From Gemmatimonadota bacterium (GTDB taxonomy: Bacteria; Gemmatimonadota; Gemmatimonadetes; Gemmatimonadales; GWC2-71-9), in contig JACPAP010000227.1 of assembly GCA_016180765.1 (NCBI GenBank), positions 1 to 17,416 of the forward strand: a stretch of DNA of 17,416 bases, in the 5' to 3' direction. The position numbers and the translations under genes were made by a program. Below the pieces are notes generated by a model. The model was not told the DNA's origin. It saw only the letters and a list, made by a program, of their open reading frames with translations, and ran no database searches. Below are positions 7,940 to 16,051 of this stretch, in pieces (the stretch's first letter is position 1; each line of letters opens with the position of its first letter).

Positions 7940-7968
7940 TTGACCGAGGCCGCGGGCCTCGGTATGAT
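7940..7968 (+). promoter_or_regulatory. secG promoter with palindromic spacer
   Basis: TTGACC at 7940-7945 and TATGAT at 7963-7968 are separated by exactly 17 bases, close to the ideal sigma-70-type layout. The spacer plus the last two bases of the -35 form a perfect palindrome, CCGAGGCC-GCG-GGCCTCGG (7944-7962), as expected for a repressor or activator operator. The -10 box ends 10 bases before ATG 7979, so the transcript would be nearly or fully leaderless. Read as RNA, the palindrome could also be a hairpin at the end of the tpiA transcript, but no T-run follows it, so I prefer a promoter with operator. Confidence 0.6.
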
Positions 7969-7978
7969 TCGCCCAAGC

Positions 7979-8329
7979 ATGTTCACGTTCCTGCTGATCC
8001 TGCTGATCCTCGACTCGATCCTGCTCACGGTCGTCGTGCTGCTCCAGGCGGGGCAGGGCGGTGGCCTGGCAAGCCTGGGCGGTGGCGCTTCCACGGACAG
8101 CTTCCTGGGCGGCCGCCAGGCGGTCACCATTCTCACCAAGCTCTCCTGGTGGTGCGGCGGGATCTTCCTGGGGCTATCCCTGATGCTCGCCGGATTGGGC
8201 TCGCGCGGCGCGGCTCCCCGCTCGGTGCTGGAGCAGCAGGCGCCGGCGCCCGCGCCGATAGCGCCGCTGCCCCTGCAAGAGCAGCCGGCCACACAACCGC
8301 CGGCCACCCGGAACCCGGTTCCCCGATAG
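7979..8329 (+). CDS. secG: Preprotein translocase subunit SecG
   Basis: SecG is the small accessory subunit of the SecYEG channel in the inner membrane. The product of 116 residues has two hydrophobic segments, about residues 2-22 (FTFLLILLILDSILLTVVVLL without its ends) and about 55-75. Between them lies the family signature LLQAGQGGGLASLGGG with STDSFLGGR. The tail of about 35 residues is rich in Ala, Pro and Gln, as is common for SecG. ATG 7979 begins right at the first membrane segment; ATG 7964 would add MIRPS but lies on the -10 box. A secG gene after tpiA is a common arrangement. The stop is four bases before carA. Confidence 0.92.
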   Translation: MFTFLLILLILDSILLTVVVLLQAGQGGGLASLGGGASTDSFLGGRQAVTILTKLSWWCGGIFLGLSLMLAGLGSRGAAPRSVLEQQAPAPAPIAPLPLQEQPATQPPATRNPVPR

Positions 8330-8333
8330 GCGC

Positions 8334-9437
8334 GTGACCCAGCCGCTTCCCGCTTTCGTCTTACTCGAAGACGGCGCGTGGTTCCCTGGAACGACGCGCC
8401 GTCCGTTTTCGTCCACGCCCGGCGAGGTGGTGTTCACCACCAACCTCACCGGGTATCAGGAGGTCTTCACCGACCCGTCCTACCTGGGCCAGATCGTGGT
8501 CATGACGGCCCCCATGATCGGCAACTACGGGATCAACGACGAGGATCTGGAGTCCACCAGACCGCAGGTCAACGGGGTCGTGGTCCGGGAGCTGTCGCGG
8601 GCTCACTCCAGCTGGCGCGCCGGGGGCGCGCTGGACGACTGGCTGGCCCGCCGCAACGTCCCGGTGCTGGAAGGCGTGGACACCCGCAAGCTGACCCGTC
8701 ACATCCGCTCCGCCGGCGCCATGCGAGGCATCGTGGCAGAAGGGTCGGAGCCCAGTCCTCAGGTGAAGGCCGCCCTCGAGGCCAGTCCCCATATGGAAGG
8801 GCAGGACCTGGCTTCCCAGGCGACCGTCTCGGGCGAACGGCTGGTGGGCGATCCCGGCGCGCGCCATCATGTGGTGGCCTATGATTTCGGTATGAAGGAG
8901 AACATCCTGCGGGTGTTCACGTCGCTCAATTGCCGGGTGACCGTCGTTCCCGCCGCCACGCCGGCAGCGCGCGTGCGGGAGCTTAAGCCGGACGGTCTGT
9001 TCCTCTCCAACGGCCCCGGAGATCCGGCGGCTGTGGAGTACGCGCTTCCGGTGATTCGGGAGCTGACCGAAGGTGGATTGCCCACCTTCGGCATCTGTCT
9101 GGGCCACCAGTTGATTGGGCTGGCGTTCGGAGGAGAGACCGTCAAGCTCCCCTACGGGCACCGGGGCGGGAATCATCCGGTCCGCGACCTTGAGACCGGC
9201 CGGGTCCTCATAACCAGCCAAAACCACGGATTTGCAGTCAGGGGAACAGGTAAGGACGTGCCAGGTGCAAAATCACTTGAGGTGACGCATCGTAACCTCA
9301 ATGATGACACGGTGGAAGGCCTCAAGCACAGGGAGCTACCCATTTCCGCCGTGCAGTACCATCCGGAGGCTTCTCCGGGCCCTCACGACGCGAGGACCCA
9401 CTTCCACGAGTTCCTCCAAGCTCTTGACAGTCAATAG
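8334..9437 (+). CDS. carA: Carbamoyl-phosphate synthase small subunit
   Basis: CarA is the glutamine amidotransferase subunit that supplies ammonia to CarB for carbamoyl phosphate, a precursor of arginine and pyrimidines. The 367-residue product has the N-terminal small-subunit domain (LTGYQEVFTDPSY, then DTRKLTRHIR) and a C-terminal class I amidotransferase domain. The triad is complete: Cys255 in FGICLGHQ, His343 and Glu345 in YHPEASPGPHD. GTG 8334 starts four bases after secG, so the two are cotranscribed. carB does not follow; an HU gene does, so the large subunit must be elsewhere. The stretch 9226-9310 looks somewhat richer in A and T than its surroundings, but the protein stays in frame and family-like there. 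Confidence 0.96.
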   Translation: MTQPLPAFVLLEDGAWFPGTTRRPFSSTPGEVVFTTNLTGYQEVFTDPSYLGQIVVMTAPMIGNYGINDEDLESTRPQVNGVVVRELSRAHSSWRAGGALDDWLARRNVPVLEGVDTRKLTRHIRSAGAMRGIVAEGSEPSPQVKAALEASPHMEGQDLASQATVSGERLVGDPGARHHVVAYDFGMKENILRVFTSLNCRVTVVPAATPAARVRELKPDGLFLSNGPGDPAAVEYALPVIRELTEGGLPTFGICLGHQLIGLAFGGETVKLPYGHRGGNHPVRDLETGRVLITSQNHGFAVRGTGKDVPGAKSLEVTHRNLNDDTVEGLKHRELPISAVQYHPEASPGPHDARTHFHEFLQALDSQ

Positions 9438-9452
9438 GTAAGCCCATATGTT
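9424..9452 (+). promoter_or_regulatory. Possible HU-gene promoter at the end of carA
   Basis: A consensus TTGACA at 9424-9429 is followed after 17 bases by TATGTT at 9447-9452 (four of six matches to TATAAT). It lies across the carA stop codon and would start transcription near 9459, leaving a leader of about 60 bases before the HU ATG at 9518. This is the best promoter candidate for that gene in the interval. Confidence 0.4.
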
Positions 9453-9488
9453 GACCCCCCGCGTCGCTCGGGCCGGGGCCTTTTTTTT
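9452..9488 (+). terminator. Probable intrinsic terminator after carA
   Basis: A C-rich stretch at about 9455-9460 can pair with GGGGCC at 9475-9480, directly followed by eight T (9481-9488). The stem is GC-rich and contains a mismatch or bulge. The T8 run right after it is the strongest such run in the window. It would end the secG-carA transcript before the HU gene. If the promoter at 9424-9452 is used, the same structure would instead lie in the HU-gene leader. Confidence 0.5.
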
Positions 9489-9517
9489 CGCCGCGGAGGC
9501 CTCCCCAGGGGGAACGG

Positions 9518-9835
9518 ATGACCAAGGCCGATCTCGTTGAGAAGGTAACCGCCACCATCGCCCGGACGGCGGGACCGATGATCTCGAAGAAGGACTGCGC
9601 CCGGGTGGTTGACGCATTCCTCGACGCCGTCAAGGCCGCCTTGTCGGAGCAGCATAACATCGAGATCCGCGGATTCGGCACCTTCAAGATCCGCAAGCGC
9701 AAGACGCGCATGGCGAGGAACCCTCGCACCGGAGATCCGGTAGAAGTCGCGGCGCGCCCCGTACCCGTGTTCAAGCCTTCCAAGGAACTCCGGGCCATGG
9801 TCGCCGAGGCGACCGAGCGAGTGCCGCAAGCCTGA
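9518..9835 (+). CDS. HU/IHF family DNA-binding protein
   Basis: This is a small dimeric nucleoid protein that bends DNA and binds distorted structures such as cruciforms. The 105-residue product opens with MTKADLVEKV. It has the IRGFGTFKIRKRKTR core at about 50-64, and the DNA-intercalating arm signature ARNPRTGDPVEV at 67-78 ends in PVFKPSKELR. The C-terminus is about ten residues longer than minimal HU, closer in length to IHF subunits. HU and IHF cannot be told apart safely from sequence alone. The AGGGGGA run seven bases or fewer before ATG 9518 is a good ribosome-binding site, unlike the leaderless neighbours. The gene seems to stand alone: a terminator-like structure lies upstream and a new promoter follows it. 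Confidence 0.92.
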   Translation: MTKADLVEKVTATIARTAGPMISKKDCARVVDAFLDAVKAALSEQHNIEIRGFGTFKIRKRKTRMARNPRTGDPVEVAARPVPVFKPSKELRAMVAEATERVPQA

Positions 9836-9853
9836 GCAGTTCCTTGTAGTCAG

Positions 9854-9883
9854 TTGGAGCAGTACCCCATGGTAGGGTATATT
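9854..9883 (+). promoter_or_regulatory. moaD promoter, leaderless geometry
   Basis: TTGGAG at 9854-9859 and TATATT at 9878-9883 are separated by 18 bases. The -10 box ends exactly 10 bases before ATG 9894, the same distance as at secG, so the mRNA probably begins at or within a few bases of the start codon. A small dyad TACCC...GGGTA (9863-9879) lies in the spacer and overlaps the -10 box. No ribosome-binding site precedes the ATG. Confidence 0.55.
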
Positions 9884-9893
9884 CTTCCCTGCT

Positions 9894-10181
9894 ATGCAGT
9901 TCCGCGTCACCTCGCCGGCCGAGCCCGGCACCGCCATCCGAGTCACGGTGCGGCTGTTCGCCCAATACGCGGAGTTGGTCGGCACCAGCGCCGTAACGGT
10001 TGAGCTGCCGCCCGGGGCGACCGTGGCGGACGCCGTTGCCGCCGTGCGCCAGCAGGCCAAGTACGGTCAGAAGCTCCCCGCGCGACCCCTCGCCGCCGTT
10101 AATCTCGCCCACGTGCTTCCGGACCAGCGCCTGTCAGACGGGGACGAGTTGGCTCTGCTCCCCCCCGTAGCCGGTGGCTGA
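9894..10181 (+). CDS. moaD: Molybdopterin synthase sulfur carrier subunit (MoaD/ThiS family)
   Basis: MoaD carries a thiocarboxylate on its C-terminal glycine and donates sulfur to cyclic pyranopterin phosphate to make molybdopterin. The product of 95 residues is a ubiquitin-like fold with VTVRLFAQYAELVG, VELPPGATVADAV and LSDGDELALLPPVAGG. It ends in the essential Gly-Gly. The first 13 residues before VTVRLFA are longer than in many MoaD proteins, but ATG 9894 fits the promoter placement well. The stop overlaps the start of the partner subunit gene moaE by eight bases, consistent with a stoichiometric heterotetramer. No other Moa gene is in the window, so the rest of the pathway must be elsewhere. 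Confidence 0.92.
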   Translation: MQFRVTSPAEPGTAIRVTVRLFAQYAELVGTSAVTVELPPGATVADAVAAVRQQAKYGQKLPARPLAAVNLAHVLPDQRLSDGDELALLPPVAGG

Positions 10182-10620
10182 AGGCCGCTACCTCACCCGC
10201 CGGCCCATTGAGCCAGCCTCGCTCCTGGCCGCCGTCAGTGATCCGGGGCTTGGAGGGGCAGCGCTCTTCCTGGGAACCGTGCGGCGCGGATCCGAGGACG
10301 GTCCGGTGACCAGCATCGAATACACCGCGTACGAGGAGATGGTGGTGGCCGAGTTCGACCGGATCCTGGCCGAGGCGCGAGAGCGCTGGCCCAACGGCCG
10401 GCTGGCCGTGTGCCACCGCCTGGGCACCGTGCCGGCTGGCGAGGCCAGCATCGCCATCGCGGCGGCCACGCCCCATCGAGCCGATGCGTTCGCCGCCTGC
10501 CGCTACGTCATCGAGGAGGTGAAGCGGCGCCTCCCGGTCTGGAAGCAAGAGATCCTGGACGACGGGACCCGGCGTTGGCGGGGCGACCCTCACCCCATGG
10601 CTCACTCCCCGCAGGAGTGA
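10174..10620 (+). CDS. moaE: Molybdopterin synthase catalytic subunit MoaE
   Basis: MoaE binds cyclic pyranopterin phosphate and, with two MoaD tails inserted in its active sites, forms the dithiolene of molybdopterin. The 148-residue product shows GGAALFLGTVR near the N-terminus, LEY-like SIEYTAYEEM, VCHRLGTVPAGEASI and HRADAFAACRYVIEEVK. The two catalytic lysines are present at 117 and 124 in the VKRRLPVWKQE segment. Start GTG 10174 lies inside the end of moaD, so translation is coupled. An ATG is not available in a suitable place. The C-terminal 15 residues after KQEILDDG are variable in the family. The stop is two bases before the next gene. Confidence 0.95.
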   Translation: MAEGRYLTRRPIEPASLLAAVSDPGLGGAALFLGTVRRGSEDGPVTSIEYTAYEEMVVAEFDRILAEARERWPNGRLAVCHRLGTVPAGEASIAIAAATPHRADAFAACRYVIEEVKRRLPVWKQEILDDGTRRWRGDPHPMAHSPQE

Positions 10621-10622
10621 GC

Positions 10623-11195
10623 ATGAGCCTCACCGTGGTGGTGATCGAGCCGCAGATCCCGCCCAATACCGGGAACATCGCCCGCCTGTGCGCGGCCACC
10701 GACACGTCCCTCCAACTCATCGAGCCGCTGGGCTTCTCGCTGGACGACGACCAGCTCCGGCGCGCCGGGTTGGACTACTGGAACGAGGTGGACCTGTGGG
10801 TCCACCCCTCGTGGCGGGAGTTCCGCGCCGCGGTCTCGCGGGATCGCTGTCTCTACTTCTCCGCCCATGGCGGACAGTCGTACTTCTTGGCGCCCTTCTC
10901 CCCGAACTCGGTGCTGGTGTTCGGGAACGAGACCATGGGTCTGCCGGCGCGGATCCGGGAGAAGCACCCGGAGCGGGTGTATCGGATCCCGATGCGTCCG
11001 GCCGTACGCAGCCTGAATCTGGCGACGGCCGTCGGGATCGTGTTGTACGAAGCCCTCCGGCGCGTGGGCGCCCAGCTGGAAGACCGGACGCCGCCCACGG
11101 AAGCCCCTACCGAGCGTCCCGGTCGGCCGCGCCGCGACCGACTACACCATTCGACCCATCATTCGGGACGGGGAGAGGGCCAGAGTGAACCATGA
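10623..11195 (+). CDS. trmL: tRNA (cytidine(34)-2'-O)-methyltransferase, TrmL/CspR type
   Basis: This SPOUT-class methyltransferase adds a 2'-O-methyl group to the wobble base of certain leucine tRNAs in characterised species. Three SPOUT motifs are visible: EPQIPPNTGNIARLCAAT near the N-terminus, VLVFGNETMGLP in the middle and PMRPAVRSLNLATAVGIVLYE, which form the trefoil-knot cofactor site. The core ends at about residue 150. The remaining tail of about 35-40 residues is rich in Pro, Arg, His and Thr and has no counterpart in the roughly 155-residue family members I know. The start is two bases after moaE, and the stop overlaps the mdh start (ATGA). The tail may simply serve to reach mdh for coupling. 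Confidence 0.88.
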   Translation: MSLTVVVIEPQIPPNTGNIARLCAATDTSLQLIEPLGFSLDDDQLRRAGLDYWNEVDLWVHPSWREFRAAVSRDRCLYFSAHGGQSYFLAPFSPNSVLVFGNETMGLPARIREKHPERVYRIPMRPAVRSLNLATAVGIVLYEALRRVGAQLEDRTPPTEAPTERPGRPRRDRLHHSTHHSGRGEGQSEP

Positions 11196-12118
11196 ATAAG
11201 ATCACCGTGGTAGGCGCCGGGAACGTCGGCGCCACACTCGCGCAGCGCCTCGCGGAAAAAGAACTGGCCCGCGAGGTCGTACTGGTAGACATCATCGAGG
11301 GCGTCCCGCAGGGCAAGGGACTGGACCAATGGGAGACCGGGCCGATCGAGGGCTTCGACACCCGGGTGACCGGGGCCAACGACTACGGGCCGGCCAAGGA
11401 CAGTGAGCTGTTCGTGGTGACGGCCGGGATTGCCCGGAAACCGGGCATGAGCCGGGACGACCTGGTGAAGACCAACGCGGACATCGTGAAGGCCGTGAGC
11501 CAGGAGATCAAGAAGGCATCGCCGCGGGCCATTGTGGTGGTGGTGTCCAATCCGCTCGACGTGATGTGCTGGGTCACCAAGCAGGTGACGGGATTCCCGA
11601 GGGAGCGGGTGATCGGGATGGCCGGGGTGCTGGACACGGCGCGCTACCGGACCTTCCTGTCCGACGCCCTGGAGGTCTCCGTAGAGGACATTCAGGCCAT
11701 GGTGCTGGGCGGCCACGGCGACACCATGGTGCCGCTGGTGTCCTACACGACGGTGAGCGGGATTCCCGTCACCCAGCTGTTGGACGGCAAGAAGCTCGAT
11801 TCAATCGTCCAGCGAACCCGCACGGGCGGTGGCGAGATTGTGAACTACTTGAAGACCGGGTCGGCGTATTACGCACCCTCGGCCGCGGCGGTGCAGATGG
11901 TGGAAGCCATCGTGCGCAACAAGCACCGCGTCCTGCCGTGCTCGGCCTGGCTGCAGGGCGAGTACGGACTGAAGGACGTCTTCCTGGGCGTCCCGTGCAA
12001 ACTGGGGGCCAAAGGGCTGGAGGAGATCATCGAGGTCCAGCTCACGGACGCCGAGCGGGCCGCGCTGAAGAAGTCGGCGGAGTCGGTCCGGGAGACGATG
12101 GGAGTGGTGAAGCTGTAG
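11192..12118 (+). CDS. mdh: Malate dehydrogenase (LDH-like type)
   Basis: Mdh interconverts malate and oxaloacetate with NAD in the TCA cycle. The 308-residue product has GAGNVGA at 8-14, Asp33 at the end of the second strand for NAD, and the catalytic pair Asp148 and His175 (LGGHGDTMVPL). The substrate arginines are Arg82 and Arg88 (ARKPGMSRDDL) and Arg151. Arg82 in the specificity loop indicates malate rather than lactate dehydrogenase. The protein belongs to the LDH-like MDH group found in many phyla. It overlaps trmL by four bases. It converges on sdhB, with the 11-base-word palindrome between them. Mdh and SDH act close together in the TCA cycle, but they are transcribed separately here. 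Confidence 0.96.
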   Translation: MNKITVVGAGNVGATLAQRLAEKELAREVVLVDIIEGVPQGKGLDQWETGPIEGFDTRVTGANDYGPAKDSELFVVTAGIARKPGMSRDDLVKTNADIVKAVSQEIKKASPRAIVVVVSNPLDVMCWVTKQVTGFPRERVIGMAGVLDTARYRTFLSDALEVSVEDIQAMVLGGHGDTMVPLVSYTTVSGIPVTQLLDGKKLDSIVQRTRTGGGEIVNYLKTGSAYYAPSAAAVQMVEAIVRNKHRVLPCSAWLQGEYGLKDVFLGVPCKLGAKGLEEIIEVQLTDAERAALKKSAESVRETMGVVKL

Positions 12119-12255
12119 GGGCAGGAGGGGCAGGAACAGGGCAGGAACAAGGCAGGAACAGGGCAGGAACAGGGCAGGGGAGAGGCAGATCGATCCTGCC
12201 ACGCTCCTGCCCTTTTTCTGCCCTTTTTCTGCCACTCTCCTGCCCCGCTTCTGCC
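12119..12255. repeat. GGCAGGA-word palindrome with 11-bp period between mdh and sdhB
   Basis: The left half is a tandem array of 11-base units of GGCAGGAACAG type, four near-identical in a row plus diverged ones. The right half is an array of 11-base units such as TCCTGCCCTTT and TTCTGCCACTC, complementary in their GGCAGGA/TCCTGCC core. The centre is the 8-bp palindrome GATCGATC near 12189-12196. The element fills the entire gap between the convergent genes, and the sdhB stop codon abuts it. As RNA, either strand would fold into a long hairpin, and the right half carries T5 runs, so it may end transcription from both sides. Confidence 0.82.
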
Positions 12256-13029
12256 CTAAATCGCCCCTTCCGCGGCCTCGTGCGGCGCGTAGCTCAAGGC
12301 GGCCCTCACCCAGTCCCGGTTCAGCTGAGCGATGAAGTCGATGCTGATCCCCTTGGGGCAGGCGGCCTCACACGCGCCGTGATTGGTGCAGTTGCCGAAG
12401 CCGTCCTGGTCCATCTGTTCCACCATGCCCAGTACCCGCTGCAGTCGCTCCGGCTGGCCCTGCGGCAGCAAGGCCAGGTGGGCGACCTTCGCCGCCGTGA
12501 ACAGCATGGCGGACCCGTTGGGGCAGGCCGCCACGCAGGCCCCGCACCCGATGCAGGCGGCCGCGTCCATCGCGCGCTCCGCGTTCTCCTTGCGCACCGG
12601 GATCGCGTTAGCGTCCGGCGCGCTCCCGGTCCGGACCGAGATGTACCCCCCGGCCTGGATGATGCGGTCGAACGCGTTCCGGTCTACCACGAGGTCCTTC
12701 ACCACCGGAAACGCCTTGGCCCGCCACGGCTCGATCCACAGCTCGTCACCGTTCTGGAAGTGCCGCAGGTGGAGCTGGCAGACGGTGGTGTCCCCGAGCG
12801 GCCCGTGCGGACTCCCGTTGATCACGAAGCCACACGAGCCGCAGATGCCCTCGCGGCAGTCGTGCTCGAACGCGATGGGATCGTGGCCGGCCTGAAGCAG
12901 CCCCTGGTTCACCACGTCCAGCATTTCGAGGAACGACATGTGCTCGTTGACGTTGCGCGCCTCGTACCGCTCGAACCTCCCAGGCAGCTTGGGGCCGGCC
13001 TGGCGCCAGACGTGCAAGACCAGGTTCAT
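12256..13029 (-). CDS. sdhB: Succinate dehydrogenase/fumarate reductase iron-sulfur subunit
   Basis: SdhB passes electrons from the flavin subunit to quinone through three iron-sulfur clusters. All ligands are visible in the 257-residue product. The 2Fe-2S cluster uses Cys58, Cys63, Cys66 (CREGICGSC) and Cys84. The 4Fe-4S and 3Fe-4S clusters use CIGCGACVAACP (159-170) and NCTNHGACEAACPK (213-226). The motif style, with NHGAC before EAACP, resembles the SDH/FRD enzymes with a single large cytochrome b subunit. It starts 22 bases after the sdhA stop, without a clear ribosome-binding site. It is the last gene of the sdhC-sdhA-sdhB operon, and its stop borders the 11-bp-period palindrome. Confidence 0.96.
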   Translation of the reverse strand: MNLVLHVWRQAGPKLPGRFERYEARNVNEHMSFLEMLDVVNQGLLQAGHDPIAFEHDCREGICGSCGFVINGSPHGPLGDTTVCQLHLRHFQNGDELWIEPWRAKAFPVVKDLVVDRNAFDRIIQAGGYISVRTGSAPDANAIPVRKENAERAMDAAACIGCGACVAACPNGSAMLFTAAKVAHLALLPQGQPERLQRVLGMVEQMDQDGFGNCTNHGACEAACPKGISIDFIAQLNRDWVRAALSYAPHEAAEGAI

Positions 13030-13051
13030 CGCTGGTGCGGAATCGGACTGA

Positions 13052-14965
<1,914 letters not shown>

Positions 14966-15021
14966 ACGCTATTCTAGTCCTTCAGCCGTGCGCCCCGCCC
15001 CCGCCGCGGCTCCAAGACCAC

Positions 15022-15176
15022 TGACCACCGCAGAGGGCGCAGAGATGAACGGAGAGGACGCAGAGAGAAACGTGAAGGGGGGATTCACGGCCGGGCCGCA
15101 GACTGGTAACAAACGATCACCATCAACCTCTGCGCCCTCTCTGTTCCTTCTCTGCGCCCTCTGCGGTAAAGAGTCA
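15022..15176. repeat. CAGAG-type palindromic intergenic repeat, copy B
   Basis: This imperfect palindrome of about 155 bp lies between sdhC and sdhA. A perfect 19-bp arm pair (15027-15045 and 15149-15167, beginning ACCGCAGAGG on the left) continues inward as degenerate 9-base words, CGCAGAG on the left and CTCTGCG on the right. It is the same family as copy A at 4162-4291, with 16 of 19 matches in the left arm. The rest of the 231-base gap, including the central 60 bases, contains no gene or tRNA I can recognise. Confidence 0.86.
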
Positions 15177-15196
15177 CTCGACGTCCGGTTTAACAT

Positions 15197-15874
15197 TCAG
15201 CGCAAGACCCCCGCTAAGACCGCCACGGGAACCGACACGAAGCCCACGAACAGCCCAACGGCGATGACGGCGGCGGCCGCCCGCCGATAGCGGTTGTACC
15301 TCGGGTGGTTGAGGCCCAGCGTCTGGAAGGTGCTCCAGACCCCATGATACAAATGGAATCCCAGCGCGCCCACCGCCAGGATGTAGACCGCCGCCACGGG
15401 CCACGCCTGGAAGCCGACGACCAGGTTGTGATACACGTCGCCCGATCGGAAGTCCGGATGCACCGTGCCCAGCGTGAAATGCATCAGGTGGTACGCAACG
15501 TAGAGGAAGATGATGACTCCCCCCCAGCGCAGCGTCCGCGATGCGTAGCTCAGCTCCAAGTGTGGCGGGTTGTGGTATCCCACGGGGCGAGCGGCGCGCG
15601 ACAGCCACCACAGCTGCAGCGCCGCAAGGACGTGGATCGCCACACAGGCGATCAAGACCAGGCGGACCATCCACAAGACCTGGCCGGGCCCAAAAAAGGG
15701 CTCCCCAAATGTGCGGAGCCCTTCGGCATAAGCATTGATTTTTTCGGGACCCTGGAACGTTGTCAGATTGCCGAGCATGTGGGCAATGACCCAAAAAAAC
15801 AGCACCGCGCCCGAGGCGGCCATCGCTACTTTCTTCCCGACGGTAGAGCGGTAGAAATGCACCACCCGGCGCAT
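15197..15874 (-). CDS. sdhC: Succinate dehydrogenase cytochrome b subunit (type B)
   Basis: This is the membrane anchor of succinate dehydrogenase, where quinone is reduced. The 225-residue product has five hydrophobic segments, at about residues 18-36, 68-90, 117-137, 153-175 and 198-222. Histidines in suitable helix positions are His32 (IAHMLGN), His81 (AIHVLAAL), His129 (AYHLMHF) and His174 (GFHLYHG). These could bind two b hemes, as in single-subunit type-B anchors, so no sdhD is expected and none is seen. ATG at 15874 has a good AGGAG ribosome-binding site seven bases upstream. It is the first gene of the operon; a promoter lies just upstream and the CAGAG repeat lies downstream before sdhA. 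Confidence 0.94.
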   Translation of the reverse strand: MRRVVHFYRSTVGKKVAMAASGAVLFFWVIAHMLGNLTTFQGPEKINAYAEGLRTFGEPFFGPGQVLWMVRLVLIACVAIHVLAALQLWWLSRAARPVGYHNPPHLELSYASRTLRWGGVIIFLYVAYHLMHFTLGTVHPDFRSGDVYHNLVVGFQAWPVAAVYILAVGALGFHLYHGVWSTFQTLGLNHPRYNRYRRAAAAVIAVGLFVGFVSVPVAVLAGVLR

Positions 15875-15908
15875 CGTGGACTCCTACTCAGGGGATTCGG
15901 TCGCTCGC

Positions 15909-15938
15909 ATGATACCAGGGGTGCGCGCGGCCGGGCAA
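15909..15938 (-). promoter_or_regulatory. sdhC operon promoter bracketed by an inverted repeat
   Basis: On the minus strand TTGCCC (15938-15933) is followed after 18 bases by TATCAT (15914-15909), about 34 bases before the sdhC ATG and its AGGAG site. The promoter is framed exactly by the 7-bp inverted repeat CGCTCGC/GCGAGCG: one half abuts the -35 (15939-15945) and the other the -10 (15902-15908). The half-sites may bind a regulator, or the symmetry may be accidental in such GC-rich DNA. Confidence 0.55.
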
Positions 15939-15945
15939 GCGAGCG

Positions 15946-16017
15946 GCGGCAGAGGCGGGAGAAGCGGACCCGTCGGTCGCTTCTCCCGCCTCTGCCGCTT
16001 CTACCGCTTCCGCCCTA
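15946..16017. repeat. Palindrome of 9-base GGCGGGAGAA-type words
   Basis: Perfect 21-bp arms lie at 15946-15966 (beginning GCGGCAGAGGCGGG) and 15978-15998, with an 11-base loop. The right arm continues as further 9-base words of the same type: CGCTTCTCC, CGCCTCTGC, CGCTTCTAC and CGCTTCCGC. The element lies between the divergent sdhC operon and the membrane-protein gene at 16052, directly upstream of the sdhC promoter region. No open frame of its own is credible. Confidence 0.85.
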
Positions 16018-16051
16018 TGTTTGCCGCCGTCCTTCACCCCTGGAGCGCGCC

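Noticed and set aside
7944..7962. Hairpin after tpiA as an intrinsic terminator
   Set aside because: It is followed by TATGATTCG rather than a T-run, and its position between -35 and -10 hexamers is better explained as an operator.
9226..9310. Slightly AT-richer stretch in carA as a sign of horizontal transfer or recombination
   Set aside because: The protein stays in frame with normal family motifs on both sides; too short to conclude anything.
9495..9504. Palindrome GGAGGCCTCC upstream of the HU gene as a regulator site
   Set aside because: A 10-bp palindrome without loop in very GC-rich sequence is easily accidental, and no promoter element overlaps it.
12119..12255. Minisatellite encoding a repeat protein
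   Set aside because: The 11-base period is not a multiple of three and the array is mirrored by its complement, so a coding role is unlikely.
15305..16051. Upstream extension of the membrane-protein frame to 434 residues
   Set aside because: The extension runs antisense to sdhC and through the 9-base-word palindrome; the GTG at 16052 has a GGAG site and begins the first hydrophobic helix.
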